Positions 31,052 through 40,743 of a DNA stretch of 64,000 nucleotides are shown in pieces. The position numbers and the translations under genes are program-made. How positions within the stretch are numbered: the stretch's first letter is position 1; the number at the start of each line of letters is the position of its first letter. Where the stretch lies: NCBI RefSeq assembly GCF_034377285.1, contig NZ_CP139715.1, forward strand, positions 2,464,001 through 2,528,000. The letters are read 5' to 3'. Source of the DNA: Thalassobaculum sp. OXR-137. Lineage in GTDB: Bacteria > Pseudomonadota > Alphaproteobacteria > Thalassobaculales > Thalassobaculaceae. The notes under the pieces were generated by a model. It worked only from the letters and a program-made list of their open reading frames with translations. It had not been told where the DNA came from and ran no database searches.

Positions 31052-32545
31052 ATGCAGGACATCGGCCCCGATCCCAGAAAAGCCGCCGCGCCGTCGCCCG
31101 CGAAGAAGAAGGCGGAGGCGGCCCTGCTCGGCTGCCACGCCGGTCCCGGCGTGATGGAAGAGGCGGCCCGTTCGGCCGGCAAGAGCGAGACCCTCGACCA
31201 GCTCGCCGCCGACTATCCGAAGGGACCGCACGACCAGCCGCAATCCATGTGCCCTGCCTTCGGCGCCCTGCGCGTCGGCCTGCGGATGCGCCGCACCGCG
31301 ACGATCCTGTCGGGCTCGGCCTGCTGCGTGTACGGCCTGACCTTCACCTCGCATTTCTACGGCGCCCGCCGCACGGTCGGCTACGTGCCGTTCAACTCGG
31401 AGACCCTGGTCACCGGTCAGCTCTACGAGGATATCCGCGACGCCACCAAAGAGATGGCGGACCCGGAGAAATACGACGCCGTCGTGGTCATCAACCTGTG
31501 TGTGCCGACCGCCTCCGGCGTGCCGCTCGACCGCCTGCCGCGCGAGATCGACGGCGTTCGGGTGATCGGCATCGACGTGCCCGGCTTCGGCGTCCCGACC
31601 CATGCCGAGGCCAAGGACGTGCTGGCCGGCGCCATGCTGCGCTATGCCCGCCTGGAGGCCGAAGCCGGTCCGGTGGCGCGTCCCCGCTCGCTGAAGGACG
31701 ACCGTCCGACGGTCACGCTGATCGGCGAGCTGTTCCCGGCCGATCCGGTCGGCATCGGCGCCCTGCTCGATCCCATGGGCCTGTCGGTGGCGCCGCAGCT
31801 TCCCTCGCGCGAGTGGCGCGACCTGTATGCCTGCCTGGACAGCCGCGTGGCGGCTGCCGTGCATCCCTTCTATACCGCCAGCGTGCGCGAGTTCGCGACC
31901 GCCGGTCGCCCGGTGGTCGGCTCCGGCCCGGTCGGTCTCGACGGCACGGCCGCCTGGCTGGAGAAGATCGGCGCCGCCGCCGGCATCTCCGAGAAGCAGA
32001 TCGACGCCGCCAAATCGGCCGCCCTGCCGGCGATCCGCGGCGCGCTGGCCGACAATCCGATCAAGGCGACGGTCACGGTCTCCGGCTACGAGGGCTCCGA
32101 ACTGCTGGTGGCCCGGCTGCTGATCGAGGCGGGCGCGCGGGTGCCCTATGTCGGCACCGCCTGCCCGAAGACCGAATGGAGCAAAGACGACCGCGAGTGG
32201 CTGGAGGCCAAAGGCTGCCACGTGCAGTACCGCGCCTCGCTGGAGCAGGATCTGGCGGCCATGAAGGACGTCAAACCCGACCTGGCATTGGGGACCACGC
32301 CACTGGTGCAGGCTGCCAAGGAGCAAGGAACGCCGGCGGTCTACTTCACGAACATGGTCTCCGCCCGTCCCCTGTTCGGCCCCGCCGGTGCGGCCTCCAT
32401 GGCCGGCATCGTCGCCGCGCAGACCCGGGGACGGGCCCGCTTCGCCGACATGGTCGATTTCTTCGATGGCGTCGGCTCCGGCGAGACGGCCGGCTACACG
32501 GTGCCGCCGCGCGCGGCCGCCCATCCGATGTCGGCGGGGGACTGA
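31052..32545 (+). CDS. bchY: Chlorophyllide a reductase subunit BchY
   Basis: BchY forms the catalytic heterotetramer with BchZ that reduces ring B of chlorophyllide a. The 497-residue product has an N-terminal Lys/Ala-rich lead and then QPQSMCPAFGALRVGLRMRR. It also has LSGSACCVYGLTFTSHFYGA, holding likely cluster cysteines, and FNSETLVTGQLYEDIRDATK. The ATG at 31052 is preferred; an earlier frame overlapping bchX would add 21 residues. bchZ follows three bases after its stop. Confidence 0.96.
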   Translation: MQDIGPDPRKAAAPSPAKKKAEAALLGCHAGPGVMEEAARSAGKSETLDQLAADYPKGPHDQPQSMCPAFGALRVGLRMRRTATILSGSACCVYGLTFTSHFYGARRTVGYVPFNSETLVTGQLYEDIRDATKEMADPEKYDAVVVINLCVPTASGVPLDRLPREIDGVRVIGIDVPGFGVPTHAEAKDVLAGAMLRYARLEAEAGPVARPRSLKDDRPTVTLIGELFPADPVGIGALLDPMGLSVAPQLPSREWRDLYACLDSRVAAAVHPFYTASVREFATAGRPVVGSGPVGLDGTAAWLEKIGAAAGISEKQIDAAKSAALPAIRGALADNPIKATVTVSGYEGSELLVARLLIEAGARVPYVGTACPKTEWSKDDREWLEAKGCHVQYRASLEQDLAAMKDVKPDLALGTTPLVQAAKEQGTPAVYFTNMVSARPLFGPAGAASMAGIVAAQTRGRARFADMVDFFDGVGSGETAGYTVPPRAAAHPMSAGD

Positions 32546-32548
32546 GCC

Positions 32549-34012
32549 ATGCTGGTCCTCGATCACGATCGCGCCGGCGGCTACTGGGGGGCGGTCTATG
32601 CCTTCACCGCCATCAAGGGGCTGCGCTGCGTCATCGACGGTCCGGTCGGCTGCGAGAACCTCCCGGTCACCGCCGTCCTGCACTACACCGACGGCCTGCC
32701 GCCGCATGAGCTTCCGGTCACCGTCACCGGCCTGTCCGAGGACGAGCTGTCGATGAACGGCACCGAGCAGGCCCTGCGCCGGGCCAGTGCCACCCAGGAC
32801 GAGAGCATCCCGGCCGTGGTGGTCACCGGCAGCATCGCCGAGATGATCGGCGGCGGGGTGACGCCGGAGGGCTCCAACATCCGCCGGTTCCTGCCGCGCA
32901 CCATCGACGAGGACCAGTGGCAGAGCGCCGACCGCGCCCTGTACTGGCTGTGGACCGAGTTCGGCCCGAAGAAGGTGCCGGCCCGTGCGGAGATGAAGAA
33001 GAGGGAAGGTGCGAAGCCGCGGGTGAACATCATCGGCGCGATCTACGGCACCTTCAACATGCCCTCCGATCTGGCCGAGATCAGCCGGCTGGTGGAAGGC
33101 ATCGGCTGCGAAATCAACATGACCTTCCCGCTGGGCAGCCACCTGAAGGACATCAAGAAGCTGCCCGACGCGGATGTGAACATCTGCCTGTACCGGGAGT
33201 TCGGCCGCAATCTCTGCGAGGAGATGGACCGGCCCTACCTGCAGGCGCCCATCGGGATGCACGCCACCACCAACTTCCTGCGCAAGCTCGGCGAACTGAC
33301 CGGCCTCGATCCGGAGCCGTTCATCGCCCGGGAGAAGCAGACCACCCTGAAGCCGATCTGGGACCTGTGGCGCAGCGTCACCCAGGACTTCTTCCCGACC
33401 GCGTCCTACGCGGTGGTGGCCACCGACACCTATACCCGCGGACTGACCCAGTTCCTCACCGAGGAGCTCGGCATCCCCTGCGCCTTCTCGGTATCGCGCA
33501 CGGCCGGCACGAAGTCGGACAACGCCGCGGTGAAGGACGCGCTGGCCAAGACCCCGCCGCTGGTGCTGTTCGGCTCCTACAACGAACGGCTCTACGCCGC
33601 CGAGTTGGGTTGCCGGGCGCAGTACATCCCGGCTTCGTTCCCGGGCGCGATCATCCGCCGCTCCACCGGCACGCCGTTCATGGGCTACGCCGGAGCGACC
33701 TACGTGGTGCAGGAATACTGCAACGCGCTGTTCGACGCCCTGTTCAACATCCTGCCCCTGTCGGTCGACATGGACCGGGTCGAGGCCACGCCGGTCAAGG
33801 CCGTCGCCGCCACGGCGCGTCCCTGGGACGCCGACGCCCAGGGGCTGCTCGACCGGCATGTCGATGCCGTTCCCTTCCTGGTCCGGATCTCCGCCGCCAA
33901 GCAACTGCGCGACCGCGTCGAACGCGACGCGCAGGCAGCCGGCGAGGAGCGGATCACGCTGCAAAGAGTCACTCAGGCGCTGTTCGCAATGAAGGGGGGA
34001 CGGGCGGCCTGA
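32549..34012 (+). CDS. bchZ: Chlorophyllide a reductase subunit BchZ
   Basis: BchZ is the second catalytic subunit of chlorophyllide a reductase. The 487-residue protein begins [20 protein letters not shown] and carries [20 protein letters not shown] with a likely cluster Cys. SLPHHEL-like NifK/BchB features follow, with [20 protein letters not shown] and [20 protein letters not shown]. It ends with a helical tail ([20 protein letters not shown]), typical of BchZ. It is directly followed by pufQ, so the pigment and reaction-centre genes form one superoperon. Confidence 0.96.
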   Translation: MLVLDHDRAGGYWGAVYAFTAIKGLRCVIDGPVGCENLPVTAVLHYTDGLPPHELPVTVTGLSEDELSMNGTEQALRRASATQDESIPAVVVTGSIAEMIGGGVTPEGSNIRRFLPRTIDEDQWQSADRALYWLWTEFGPKKVPARAEMKKREGAKPRVNIIGAIYGTFNMPSDLAEISRLVEGIGCEINMTFPLGSHLKDIKKLPDADVNICLYREFGRNLCEEMDRPYLQAPIGMHATTNFLRKLGELTGLDPEPFIAREKQTTLKPIWDLWRSVTQDFFPTASYAVVATDTYTRGLTQFLTEELGIPCAFSVSRTAGTKSDNAAVKDALAKTPPLVLFGSYNERLYAAELGCRAQYIPASFPGAIIRRSTGTPFMGYAGATYVVQEYCNALFDALFNILPLSVDMDRVEATPVKAVAATARPWDADAQGLLDRHVDAVPFLVRISAAKQLRDRVERDAQAAGEERITLQRVTQALFAMKGGRAA

Positions 34013-34041
34013 CCACGGAAGACCAGACGGGAGGACTACAG

Positions 34042-34269
34042 ATGCAAACGCACACGCCTCCGCGGCGCCACGGCCACGGCACGGACCACCGGGACTACCG
34101 GCTGCTCTTCATTGTGACGCTGCCACTGTTTCTGTCGGCCGCCATCGTCGCCCGGGTTCTGCCGGCGCGCTGGCGCCCATGGCCCCCGTCAGACCAGTCC
34201 ACCCGCTCCATCTTCGCAGACGCGCGGGCCGCCGCCGGCGCGTATTTGCCCTACGCGATGATGGGTTAG
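34042..34269 (+). CDS. pufQ: PufQ, small membrane protein for bacteriochlorophyll/RC-LH1 formation
   Basis: PufQ is needed for normal bacteriochlorophyll levels and complex assembly in Rhodobacter. The 75-residue protein has a His/Arg-rich N-terminus, one membrane helix (LLFIVTLPLFLSAAIVARVL) and a C-terminus reading SIFADARAAAGAYLPYAMMG. The conserved F-x-DAR-x-AA-x-AY pattern marks PufQ. GGGAGG lies upstream. It sits between bchZ and pufB, its usual place. Confidence 0.92.
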   Translation: MQTHTPPRRHGHGTDHRDYRLLFIVTLPLFLSAAIVARVLPARWRPWPPSDQSTRSIFADARAAAGAYLPYAMMG

Positions 34270-34407
34270 CGGGTTCCGAGGTTCGTCCGGCCTCGGCCGG
34301 GCGGGCATCCGCCGAGAATGTTCGGGCCTAGCCCGGCATCGACGGATTCTCTGCCGCGCGGGAGAAGCGCGGTAACGCATACGAGGAAGAATCCGAAGGG
34401 AAACAAA

Positions 34408-34635
34408 ATGGTAGATTCCAATCGGGCCGACTCTCTTTCGGGACTCACCGAAGGTGAGGCGCAGGAGTTCCACCGCTTCTACATGCAGGGATTCCTGATC
34501 TTCACGGCGATCGCGGTGGTCGCTCACATCCTGGTCTGGATGTGGCGTCCCTGGATCCCGGGTCCTGACGGCTACGCGCAGTCGATGATCGACGGCGTCA
34601 AGGTCGCCGCGACCTCTTTGGTCAACCTGGTCTAG
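34408..34635 (+). CDS. pufB: LH1 antenna beta polypeptide, with C-terminal extension
   Basis: PufB pairs with PufA and bacteriochlorophyll in the LH1 ring around the reaction centre. The 75-residue product has [20 protein letters not shown], a membrane helix with the ligand His in [19 protein letters not shown], and the Trp/Arg C-cap. After GPDGY it continues for 19 residues ([19 protein letters not shown]). Most beta chains end near GPDGY; Rhodospirillum rubrum is known to make beta with a short C-terminal extension that is removed. AAGGG lies upstream. A 138-nt GC-rich leader separates it from pufQ. Confidence 0.95.
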   Translation: MVDSNRADSLSGLTEGEAQEFHRFYMQGFLIFTAIAVVAHILVWMWRPWIPGPDGYAQSMIDGVKVAATSLVNLV

Positions 34636-34648
34636 GGAGGGACGAGCA

Positions 34649-34780
34649 ATGTGGAGACTTTGGCTAATCATGGATCCGAGACGGGTGCTCGTTGGGCAGT
34701 TCGTCTTTCTGGGGATCCTGGCCTTCCTGATCCATTTCATCCTGTTGAGCACAGAGCGCTTCAACTGGCTGGGTGGCTGA
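34649..34780 (+). CDS. pufA: LH1 antenna alpha polypeptide, very short C-terminus
   Basis: PufA is the alpha chain of LH1. The 43-residue product begins [20 protein letters not shown] and contains the bacteriochlorophyll ligand His29 in [19 protein letters not shown]. The stop follows directly after FNWLGG. Known alpha chains such as that of R. rubrum continue for 10-20 residues beyond this point, so the periplasmic tail is nearly absent here. GGGAGG lies nine bases before the ATG. It starts 13 nt after pufB. Confidence 0.95.
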   Translation: MWRLWLIMDPRRVLVGQFVFLGILAFLIHFILLSTERFNWLGG

Positions 34781-34857
34781 CGACGGCCATGCCGGGACGA
34801 CCGTGATCGGAGGCTCAGACAATGACCCTGCCGATCCGGACGCCCGGCACCCACTTC

Positions 34858-34896
34858 GGGAACGGACGGTGTGTTTCCTAAACCCCGTCCGTCCCC
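34858..34896 (+). promoter_or_regulatory. mRNA-stabilising hairpin between pufA and pufL
   Basis: GGGAACGGACGG (34858-34869) pairs with CCGTCCGTCCCC (34885-34896), twelve positions with one mismatch and a 15-nt loop. There is no T-tract. In Rhodobacter a hairpin at this position protects the pufBA segment from 3' decay and so raises the LH1-to-RC ratio; the same role is inferred here. Confidence 0.7.
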
Positions 34897-34978
34897 AAAA
34901 CCGCGGGACCTTTTCGGCCGCTGACCGACACATTTCCCGGCGGATGGACAACAAAGCGGCCATCGGAGGAGCGCGACA

Positions 34979-35803
34979 ATGGCTTTGCTCAGTTTCGAAC
35001 GCAAATACCGGGTCCGAGGCGGTACGCTGATCGGCGGAGACCTTTTCGATTTCTGGTTCGGCCCGTTCTATGTCGGCTTCTTCGGCGTCCTGACGATCTT
35101 CTTCTCGGTGCTCGGCACCGCCCTGATCTTCTGGGGTGCGGCGCTGGGACCGACCTGGAACCCCTGGCTTATCTCGATTGCGCCGCCGGACATCAGTTAC
35201 GGCCTGGCGCTGGCGCCTCTCGCCGAGGGCGGGCTCTGGCAGATCATCACCATGTGCGCCATCGGGGCCTTCGTGTCCTGGGCCCTGCGCGAGGTCGAGA
35301 TCTGTCGCAAGCTCGGCATCGGCTACCACGTGCCGATCGCCTTCGGGGTCGCGATCTTCGCCTATGTGACGCTGGTGGTGATCCGGCCGTTCCTGCTGGG
35401 TGCCTGGGGACACGGGTTCCCCTACGGCATCTTCAGCCACCTCGATTGGGTGTCGAACGTCGGCTACCAGTTCCTGCACTTCCACTACAACCCGGCGCAC
35501 ATGCTGGCGGTGACGTTCTTCTTCACCACCTGCCTGCTGCTGTCGCTGCACGGGGCCGTGGTCCTGTCGTCGGTCAACCCGCAACCGGGCGAGACCATCA
35601 AGACGCCGGAGCACGAGGACACCTATATCCGCGACACGATCGGCTACTCGGTCGGCACGCTGGGAATTCATCGGCTCGGCCTCTTCGTGGCGTTGAACGC
35701 CGGGTTCTGGAGTGCCGTGTGCATCGTAATCAGCGGGCCCTTCTGGACCCGCGGCTGGCCCGAATGGTGGAACTGGTGGCTCGACCTGCCGGTCTGGGGC
35801 TAG
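34979..35803 (+). CDS. pufL: Photosynthetic reaction centre L subunit
   Basis: PufL carries half of the bacteriochlorophyll special pair, accessory pigments and the QB site. The 274-residue, five-helix protein starts [20 protein letters not shown] and has [34 protein letters not shown], and [20 protein letters not shown] with the pigment His residues. It also has [16 protein letters not shown] (iron/quinone-side His) and IGIH-type [25 protein letters not shown] lies upstream. The length matches purple-bacterial L chains. Confidence 0.98.
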   Translation: MALLSFERKYRVRGGTLIGGDLFDFWFGPFYVGFFGVLTIFFSVLGTALIFWGAALGPTWNPWLISIAPPDISYGLALAPLAEGGLWQIITMCAIGAFVSWALREVEICRKLGIGYHVPIAFGVAIFAYVTLVVIRPFLLGAWGHGFPYGIFSHLDWVSNVGYQFLHFHYNPAHMLAVTFFFTTCLLLSLHGAVVLSSVNPQPGETIKTPEHEDTYIRDTIGYSVGTLGIHRLGLFVALNAGFWSAVCIVISGPFWTRGWPEWWNWWLDLPVWG

Positions 35804-35821
35804 CCGGGTGAGGAGGGAAAA

Positions 35822-36781
35822 ATGGCTCACTATCAGAATATCTTCACACGCGTCCGGGTTGAGGGTCATCCGCACTACGGTGTCCCGCTGCCCGCCGGCG
35901 ACGAGCCGAGGATCGGCACGCCGACGACCGTCCAGGCCTTAGGCTGGATCGGCAACGCCCAGATCGGCCCGATCTATCTCGGGTGGCTCGGCCTCGCCTC
36001 GCTGGCTTTCGGACTGACCGCCTTCGTCACCATCGGCCTCAACATGTGGGCGTCGGTGGACTGGAATCCGATCGAGTTCGTGCGCCAGCTTCCCTGGCTG
36101 GCGTTGGAGCCGCCGTCGCCGGAATACGGGCTCAAGATCCCGCCGATGAACGAGGGCGGATGGTGGCTGTTCACCGGCTTCATGCTCACAACCTCGGTTC
36201 TGCTGTGGTGGCTGCGCATGTACTCCCGGGCCAGGGCGCTCGGCATGGGCACCCATGTGGCCTGGGCCTTCGCCGCGGCGATCTGGCTGTACCTGGTGCT
36301 CGGCTTCATCCGGCCGCTGCTGATGGGGAGCTGGTCGGAGGCCGTACCCTTCGGGATCTTCCCGCACCTGGATTGGACGGCTGCCTTCTCGATCCGCTAC
36401 GGCAACCTCTTCTACAACCCGTTCCACGCCCTCTCGATCGTCTTCCTCTACGGCTCGGCCCTGCTGTTCGCCATGCACGGCGCGACCATCCTGGCGGTCG
36501 GCAAGTACGGCGGCGAGCGGGAGATCGAGCAGATCGTCGACCGCGGCACGGCATCGGAGCGCGCCGCCCTGTTCTGGCGCTGGACCATGGGCTTCAACGC
36601 CTCGATGGAATCCATCCACCGCTGGGCCTGGTGGTTCGCGGTCCTGTGTCCGCTGACCGGCGGCATCGGCATCCTGCTCACCGGGACGGTGGTCGATAAC
36701 TGGTACCTGTGGGCGGTGAAGCACGACTTCGCGCCGGCCTATCCTGAAATGTGGGCGCCCACCCCGGATCCGACCCAGTAA
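35822..36781 (+). CDS. pufM: Photosynthetic reaction centre M subunit
   Basis: PufM forms the RC core with PufL and holds the QA site. The 319-residue protein begins [20 protein letters not shown] and has five membrane helices. Key segments are [20 protein letters not shown] (special-pair His), [20 protein letters not shown] (iron ligand region with the Glu that chelates Fe) and [29 protein letters not shown] precedes the start, 18 nt after pufL. Confidence 0.98.
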   Translation: MAHYQNIFTRVRVEGHPHYGVPLPAGDEPRIGTPTTVQALGWIGNAQIGPIYLGWLGLASLAFGLTAFVTIGLNMWASVDWNPIEFVRQLPWLALEPPSPEYGLKIPPMNEGGWWLFTGFMLTTSVLLWWLRMYSRARALGMGTHVAWAFAAAIWLYLVLGFIRPLLMGSWSEAVPFGIFPHLDWTAAFSIRYGNLFYNPFHALSIVFLYGSALLFAMHGATILAVGKYGGEREIEQIVDRGTASERAALFWRWTMGFNASMESIHRWAWWFAVLCPLTGGIGILLTGTVVDNWYLWAVKHDFAPAYPEMWAPTPDPTQ

Positions 36782-36796
36782 AGGAGGGCCTGTGTC

Positions 36797-37840
36797 ATGA
36801 AAAACTTCGGCATCTTAGCGGCCATCCTTCCGTTCGTCGGACTCCTGGTGATCGCCTCCGTCTTCACCGTGGGCTGGGAACGGCCGCCGATCGCCTACGA
36901 GCAGACCGGGTATCGCGGAACCGGCATGCAGGAACCGAACAATCCCCGCGAGCAGACCAAGCTGGCCGCCCTGAACGTCATTCCCGAGGAGATCTACCCG
37001 CTCGACAGCCCGGCCGACCTGGCCCAGGCGCAGAAGGCGGGAGAGGTCTACGAGAACGTCCAGGTTCTGGGCGATCTGCCGGAACCGCAGTTCATCCGGC
37101 TGATGACGGCGATGACCGAGTGGGTGTCGCCGGAACAGGGATGCAACTACTGCCACAATCCGGACAATCTGGCGGATGACTCGGTCTACACCAAGGTCGT
37201 CGCCCGCCGCATGATCCAGATGACCCGGGACGTGAACGCGAACTGGCAGGACCACGTCAAGGAGACCGGCGTGACCTGCTACACCTGCCACCGCGGCAAT
37301 CCGGTGCCGGAGAATATCTGGTTCGACGAGAAGCCGCAGCGGTATGCCGGCAAGGGTATGCTCGGCTGGAACCACGATCAGAACCGGCCCTCGGCGCAGA
37401 ACGGCTACACCTCGCTGCCGGCGACGTCGCTGGCCAGCTATCTGGCGGGTGACGGCAATATCCGGGTCCAGGCCACCGCGGCCCTGCCGACCGATGCCGG
37501 CGGCGCCTCGATCAAGCAGACCGAGGAGACCTACGGGCTGATGATGCACATGTCCAGCAGCCTTGGGGTCGGGTGTACCTACTGTCACAACACCCAGGCG
37601 ATCGGGAGCTGGGACATGAGCCCGCCGACCCGGACGACCGCCTGGCACGGCATCCAGATGGTCCGGGGCATCAACGCCGACTATCTGGCCCCGCTGCAGG
37701 GTACGTTCCCCGAGAACCGCCTGGGGCCGACCGGCGACGTGGCCAAGGCGAACTGCGCGACCTGCCACCAGGGTGTCTTCAAGCCGTTCTACGGTGCGAC
37801 GATGCTCGACAAGTACCCGTCACTCGCCCCTATGAAGTGA
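36797..37840 (+). CDS. pufC: Reaction-centre tetraheme cytochrome c subunit
   Basis: PufC re-reduces the oxidised special pair with electrons from soluble carriers. The 347-residue protein has four heme sites: CNYCH (116-120), CYTCH (161-165), CTYCH (260-264) and CATCH (320-324). Met axial ligands are likely in the preceding helices (RRMIQMTRDVN, YGLMMHMSSSLG). The N-terminus is MKNFGILAAILPFVGLLVIA with no lipobox Cys, so it is probably held by an uncleaved membrane helix rather than by a lipid as in Blastochloris viridis. It is the last gene before the puf terminator. Confidence 0.97.
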   Translation: MKNFGILAAILPFVGLLVIASVFTVGWERPPIAYEQTGYRGTGMQEPNNPREQTKLAALNVIPEEIYPLDSPADLAQAQKAGEVYENVQVLGDLPEPQFIRLMTAMTEWVSPEQGCNYCHNPDNLADDSVYTKVVARRMIQMTRDVNANWQDHVKETGVTCYTCHRGNPVPENIWFDEKPQRYAGKGMLGWNHDQNRPSAQNGYTSLPATSLASYLAGDGNIRVQATAALPTDAGGASIKQTEETYGLMMHMSSSLGVGCTYCHNTQAIGSWDMSPPTRTTAWHGIQMVRGINADYLAPLQGTFPENRLGPTGDVAKANCATCHQGVFKPFYGATMLDKYPSLAPMK

Positions 37841-37894
37841 CGGCGTCCGGGAAGAGCGCCGACCCAAGCCGGCGCCCTTCTCATCCCTCTCCTT

Positions 37895-37932
37895 GGGCCG
37901 GAACAGCGCATGGCTGACCGGCCCATTTTTTT
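37895..37932 (+). terminator. Rho-independent terminator of the puf operon
   Basis: GGGCCGG (37895-37901) pairs with CCGGCCC (37918-37924) and is followed by A and seven T. It lies 55 nt after the pufC stop. Confidence 0.9.
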
Positions 37933-37963
37933 ACCGCTCCTCCGCCATTCCTCACCCTTCGCT

Positions 37964-38073
37964 CACTCCCCGGAGTCATTCCGGGGTCCACTTTCCCGCT
38001 TCAAGCACCGGCAGTGGTTCTGTTCGGTCGCTGCGGCAAGCAGGCGTGGACCCCGGAATGACTCCGGGGAGTG
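37964..38073. repeat. Perfect 28-bp inverted repeat between pufC and idi
   Basis: Arms 37964-37991 and 38046-38073 are exact inverted copies (core GGAGTCATTCCGGGGTCCA) with a 54-nt spacer. It lies between the convergent puf and bchF-idi operons and may act as a hairpin or belong to a dispersed repeat family. The core differs from the TCCTGA REP family at 8.3-10.8 kb. Confidence 0.88.
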
Positions 38074-38108
38074 CATGAATTAGGGAGGGAGGGAGGGAAG
38101 GTGGGCCG

Positions 38109-38633
38109 TCAGCCCATCAGGTCGGGGCGCCGGTCGGCGTAGATCCGGAACCACGGCGCGAAGCGACCGGCATCGGCCGCCATCTCGCGGCGGAGCTCGC
38201 CAATGCCGATCCAGCGGGTGGCGGCGACCTCGTCCGGATCGGGCGCGAGGGCCAGCTCCACCGGCACTTTGCCGTAGAACAGGTGAACATGCTCGTGCTC
38301 GACCAGACCGCCACCGACATCGGCGCGATAGGTCAGATCACCCACCGCCGTCAGGGGGACGCGGCCGGTACCGAGCTCCTCGGTCAGCCGGCGCGCGGCG
38401 GCCTCGGCCGCGGGCTCGTCCCAATGGGGGTGGCTGCAGCAGGTGTTCGCCCAGAGCCCGCCGCAATGGTACTTGGCATCGGCCCGCCGCTGGATCAGCA
38501 GCCGGCCGTTGGAGACCAGGAACACCGACACGGCCACATGCAGCAGGCCGTTCCGGTGTGCCTCCATCTTACCGACGGGATAGAGACTCCCGTCGGCTGC
38601 GATCGCCGGGATGCGCGGCTCTCCAAGGGCCAT
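38109..38633 (-). CDS. idi: Isopentenyl-diphosphate delta-isomerase, type 1
   Basis: Idi interconverts IPP and DMAPP and so supplies the isoprenoid pathway. The 174-residue Nudix-fold protein has EAHRNGLLHVAVSVFLVSNG, GGLWANTCCSHPHWDEPAAE (catalytic Cys and metal His residues), RRLTEELG and VEHEHVHLFYG (metal Glu/His). The ATG at 38633 lies 5 nt after the hemA stop, so it is the last gene of the long leftward superoperon. Together with dxs and crtE it makes the PGC partly self-sufficient for isoprenoids. Confidence 0.94.
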   Translation of the reverse strand: MALGEPRIPAIAADGSLYPVGKMEAHRNGLLHVAVSVFLVSNGRLLIQRRADAKYHCGGLWANTCCSHPHWDEPAAEAAARRLTEELGTGRVPLTAVGDLTYRADVGGGLVEHEHVHLFYGKVPVELALAPDPDEVAATRWIGIGELRREMAADAGRFAPWFRIYADRRPDLMG

Positions 38634-38638
38634 GGCGG

Positions 38639-39865
38639 TCAGGCCACCATCCGGCTCCGGCCGCAGCGTGCCCAGACCTTGCCCAGGGACTTGAGCAGAT
38701 GGGCGATGTCGGCGTCGGAGTGGATCGGCGACGGCGTGATCCGCAGCCGCTCGGTGCCTCGGGGCACGGTCGGATAGTTGATCGGCTGCACGTAGATGCC
38801 GAACTCGTCGAGCAGGGTGTCGCTGATCTGCTTGCAGTGCACCGGATCGCCCACCATCACCGGCACGATATGGCTCGGGTTGGCGAGATGGGGGATGCCG
38901 GCGGCGTCGAGGCCGGCGCGCACCTTCGCCACCCGGTCGCGCTGGCGTTCCCGCTCGATCTGGCTCGTCTTCAGGTGGCGGATGCTGGTCGCCGCACCGG
39001 CGGCCACTGCCGGCGGCAGGGCGGTGGTGAAGATGAAGCCCGAGGCGAAGCTGCGCACGAAGTCGCACAGTGCGGTCGAGGCGGCGATGTAGCCGCCCAT
39101 GACGCCGAAGGCCTTGCCCAGCGTCCCCTCGATCACGGTGAGCCGGTCGGCCAGGCCCTCGCGTTCGGAGATGCCGCCGCCGCGCGGCCCGTACAGGCCG
39201 ACCGCATGGACCTCGTCCAGATAGGTCATCGCACCATGGGCCTCGGCCACGTCGCAGAATTCGGCGATCGGGGCGATGTCGCCGTCCATGGAATAGACGG
39301 ACTCGAACGCCACCAGCTTGGGCCGGTCCGCCGGCAGGGCGGCGAGCTTGCGGTTCAGGTCTTCCGGATCGTTGTGGGCGAAGAGGATCTTCTCCGCCCG
39401 GCTGTGGCGGATGCCCTCGATCATGGAAGCGTGGTTGGAGGCGTCGGACAGCACGGCGCAGTTCGGAATGCGGGCGGCAAGCGTGCTGAGCGCGGCCCAG
39501 TTGGACACATAGCCCGAGGTGAACAGCAGGGCCGCCTCCTTGCCGTGGAGATCGGCCAGCTCGCGCTCCAACAGCACGTGGTGATGGTTGGTGCCGGAGA
39601 TGTTCCGGGTGCCGCCGGCCCCCGCGCCGCACTGGTCGAGGGCGGCGTGCATGGCCTCCAGCACCGGCGGGAACTGACCCATGCCCAGATAGTCGTTGGA
39701 GCACCAGACCGTCACGTCGCTGGTCTGCGATCCGTCCTGGGAATGGCGCCGTGCCTTGGGAAAGGCCCCGCGATGACGCTCGATATCGGTGAAGACCCGG
39801 TACCGGCCCTCGTCCCGCAAGGCCTCCAGCTGGCCTTGGAAGAAGGATTCGTAGTTCATGCTCAC
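38639..39865 (-). CDS. hemA: 5-aminolevulinate synthase
   Basis: HemA condenses glycine and succinyl-CoA to 5-aminolevulinate, the first tetrapyrrole precursor in alphaproteobacteria (Shemin pathway). The 408-residue PLP enzyme starts [20 protein letters not shown]. It has [52 protein letters not shown], and the PLP Lys in [23 protein letters not shown]-like sequence lies before the start. Its position between puhE and idi is conserved in several PGCs; a second hemA may exist elsewhere. Confidence 0.96.
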   Translation of the reverse strand: MSMNYESFFQGQLEALRDEGRYRVFTDIERHRGAFPKARRHSQDGSQTSDVTVWCSNDYLGMGQFPPVLEAMHAALDQCGAGAGGTRNISGTNHHHVLLERELADLHGKEAALLFTSGYVSNWAALSTLAARIPNCAVLSDASNHASMIEGIRHSRAEKILFAHNDPEDLNRKLAALPADRPKLVAFESVYSMDGDIAPIAEFCDVAEAHGAMTYLDEVHAVGLYGPRGGGISEREGLADRLTVIEGTLGKAFGVMGGYIAASTALCDFVRSFASGFIFTTALPPAVAAGAATSIRHLKTSQIERERQRDRVAKVRAGLDAAGIPHLANPSHIVPVMVGDPVHCKQISDTLLDEFGIYVQPINYPTVPRGTERLRITPSPIHSDADIAHLLKSLGKVWARCGRSRMVA

Positions 39866-39890
39866 CTCCTGTGTCGTCGCGGTGCCGGGC

Positions 39891-40736
39891 TCATCCAGAG
39901 CCGGCCGCCGGGGTCGGGCGTGGTTCGAAACGGGTCGTGTCGGTATCCAGCGGCACGGACATATCCGCGCCGGCCCTGCCGGCGGCCCAGCGCCACAGGG
40001 CGGCGTCGCGGATCGGCAGCACCATGAACCAGTGCTCGACCGCGCCCAGCAGCAGCATGCCGGCGAGGCAGATCAGGCCGGCGACCTCCGCCGGGGTGGT
40101 GCCGGGAGCCCAGGCCTGCGCCAGGAACAGGGCCGCGGCCGCGGTGATGGCCGTCACCGACAGGGGAAACAGCGGGTTGATGGCGCGCACGGCGAAATAG
40201 CTGCGCAGGTGGCGGAGCTGGTCGGGCATCAGCTCGTCGCCGAAATGCGGCACGCCGAGGAACAGGTTCAGCTTGGCGCTCAGCCGGGTGATCCACAGGG
40301 CGCCGAAGGTCCAGGCGGCCACCTGGTTCTCCGCTCCCCAGGTCAGCAGGACCAGCAAGGCGGCGGTCGCCGCCAGTGCCGCCTCGTGATAGGCGATGGC
40401 GGCCGTCGCCTGGCGGAACCGCTGGCCGGCCGACGCGCCGGGCGCGAGGGGCGCCTTGCGTGGGCCGGTCACCAGGCCGAGCAGGAAGGTCAGCTCATGC
40501 CAGCCCCAGATCGCCAGGGCCGCGGCGAAGGCGTGGTATCCCGCGGCCATGGCGACGTCATCGGCGGTGCGGATGATCGCGATGAGCGCGATCGCCAGCA
40601 GCAGGGTCGCCCCGGTCAAAACCACAGGCCGATGGGTTCGCGGCAGCCGGACCAGCCACAGGATCAGCCCGGTGCTGAACCACCACAGCCCCAGCGCGAA
40701 GAGCAGGGGCAGGGCGTATGTGGCGAGGTCCGGCAC
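39891..40736 (-). CDS. puhE: PuhE, photosynthetic complex assembly membrane protein
   Basis: PuhE is a conserved PGC membrane protein that affects RC-LH1 assembly and bacteriochlorophyll production in Rhodobacter. The 281-residue protein has about eight hydrophobic segments. Characteristic parts are [76 protein letters not shown], and [19 protein letters not shown]. It lies between acsF and hemA, with 7 and 25 nt gaps. Confidence 0.93.
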   Translation of the reverse strand: MPDLATYALPLLFALGLWWFSTGLILWLVRLPRTHRPVVLTGATLLLAIALIAIIRTADDVAMAAGYHAFAAALAIWGWHELTFLLGLVTGPRKAPLAPGASAGQRFRQATAAIAYHEAALAATAALLVLLTWGAENQVAAWTFGALWITRLSAKLNLFLGVPHFGDELMPDQLRHLRSYFAVRAINPLFPLSVTAITAAAALFLAQAWAPGTTPAEVAGLICLAGMLLLGAVEHWFMVLPIRDAALWRWAAGRAGADMSVPLDTDTTRFEPRPTPAAGSG

Positions 40737-40743
40737 CGGCCGC

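Noticed and set aside
30926-33964. Leftward open frame of about 1,000 codons across bchX-bchY-bchZ
   Set aside because: It runs antisense through three strongly supported genes and has no domain signs.
34270-34407. Extra small gene between pufQ and pufB
   Set aside because: The 138-nt gap has GC-rich hairpin-like pieces but no frame with start, ribosome site and family resemblance; best read as a leader region.
37841-38108. pufX-like gene downstream of pufM/pufC
   Set aside because: The gap after pufC contains a terminator and an inverted repeat, with no frame for a single-helix protein of PufX size.
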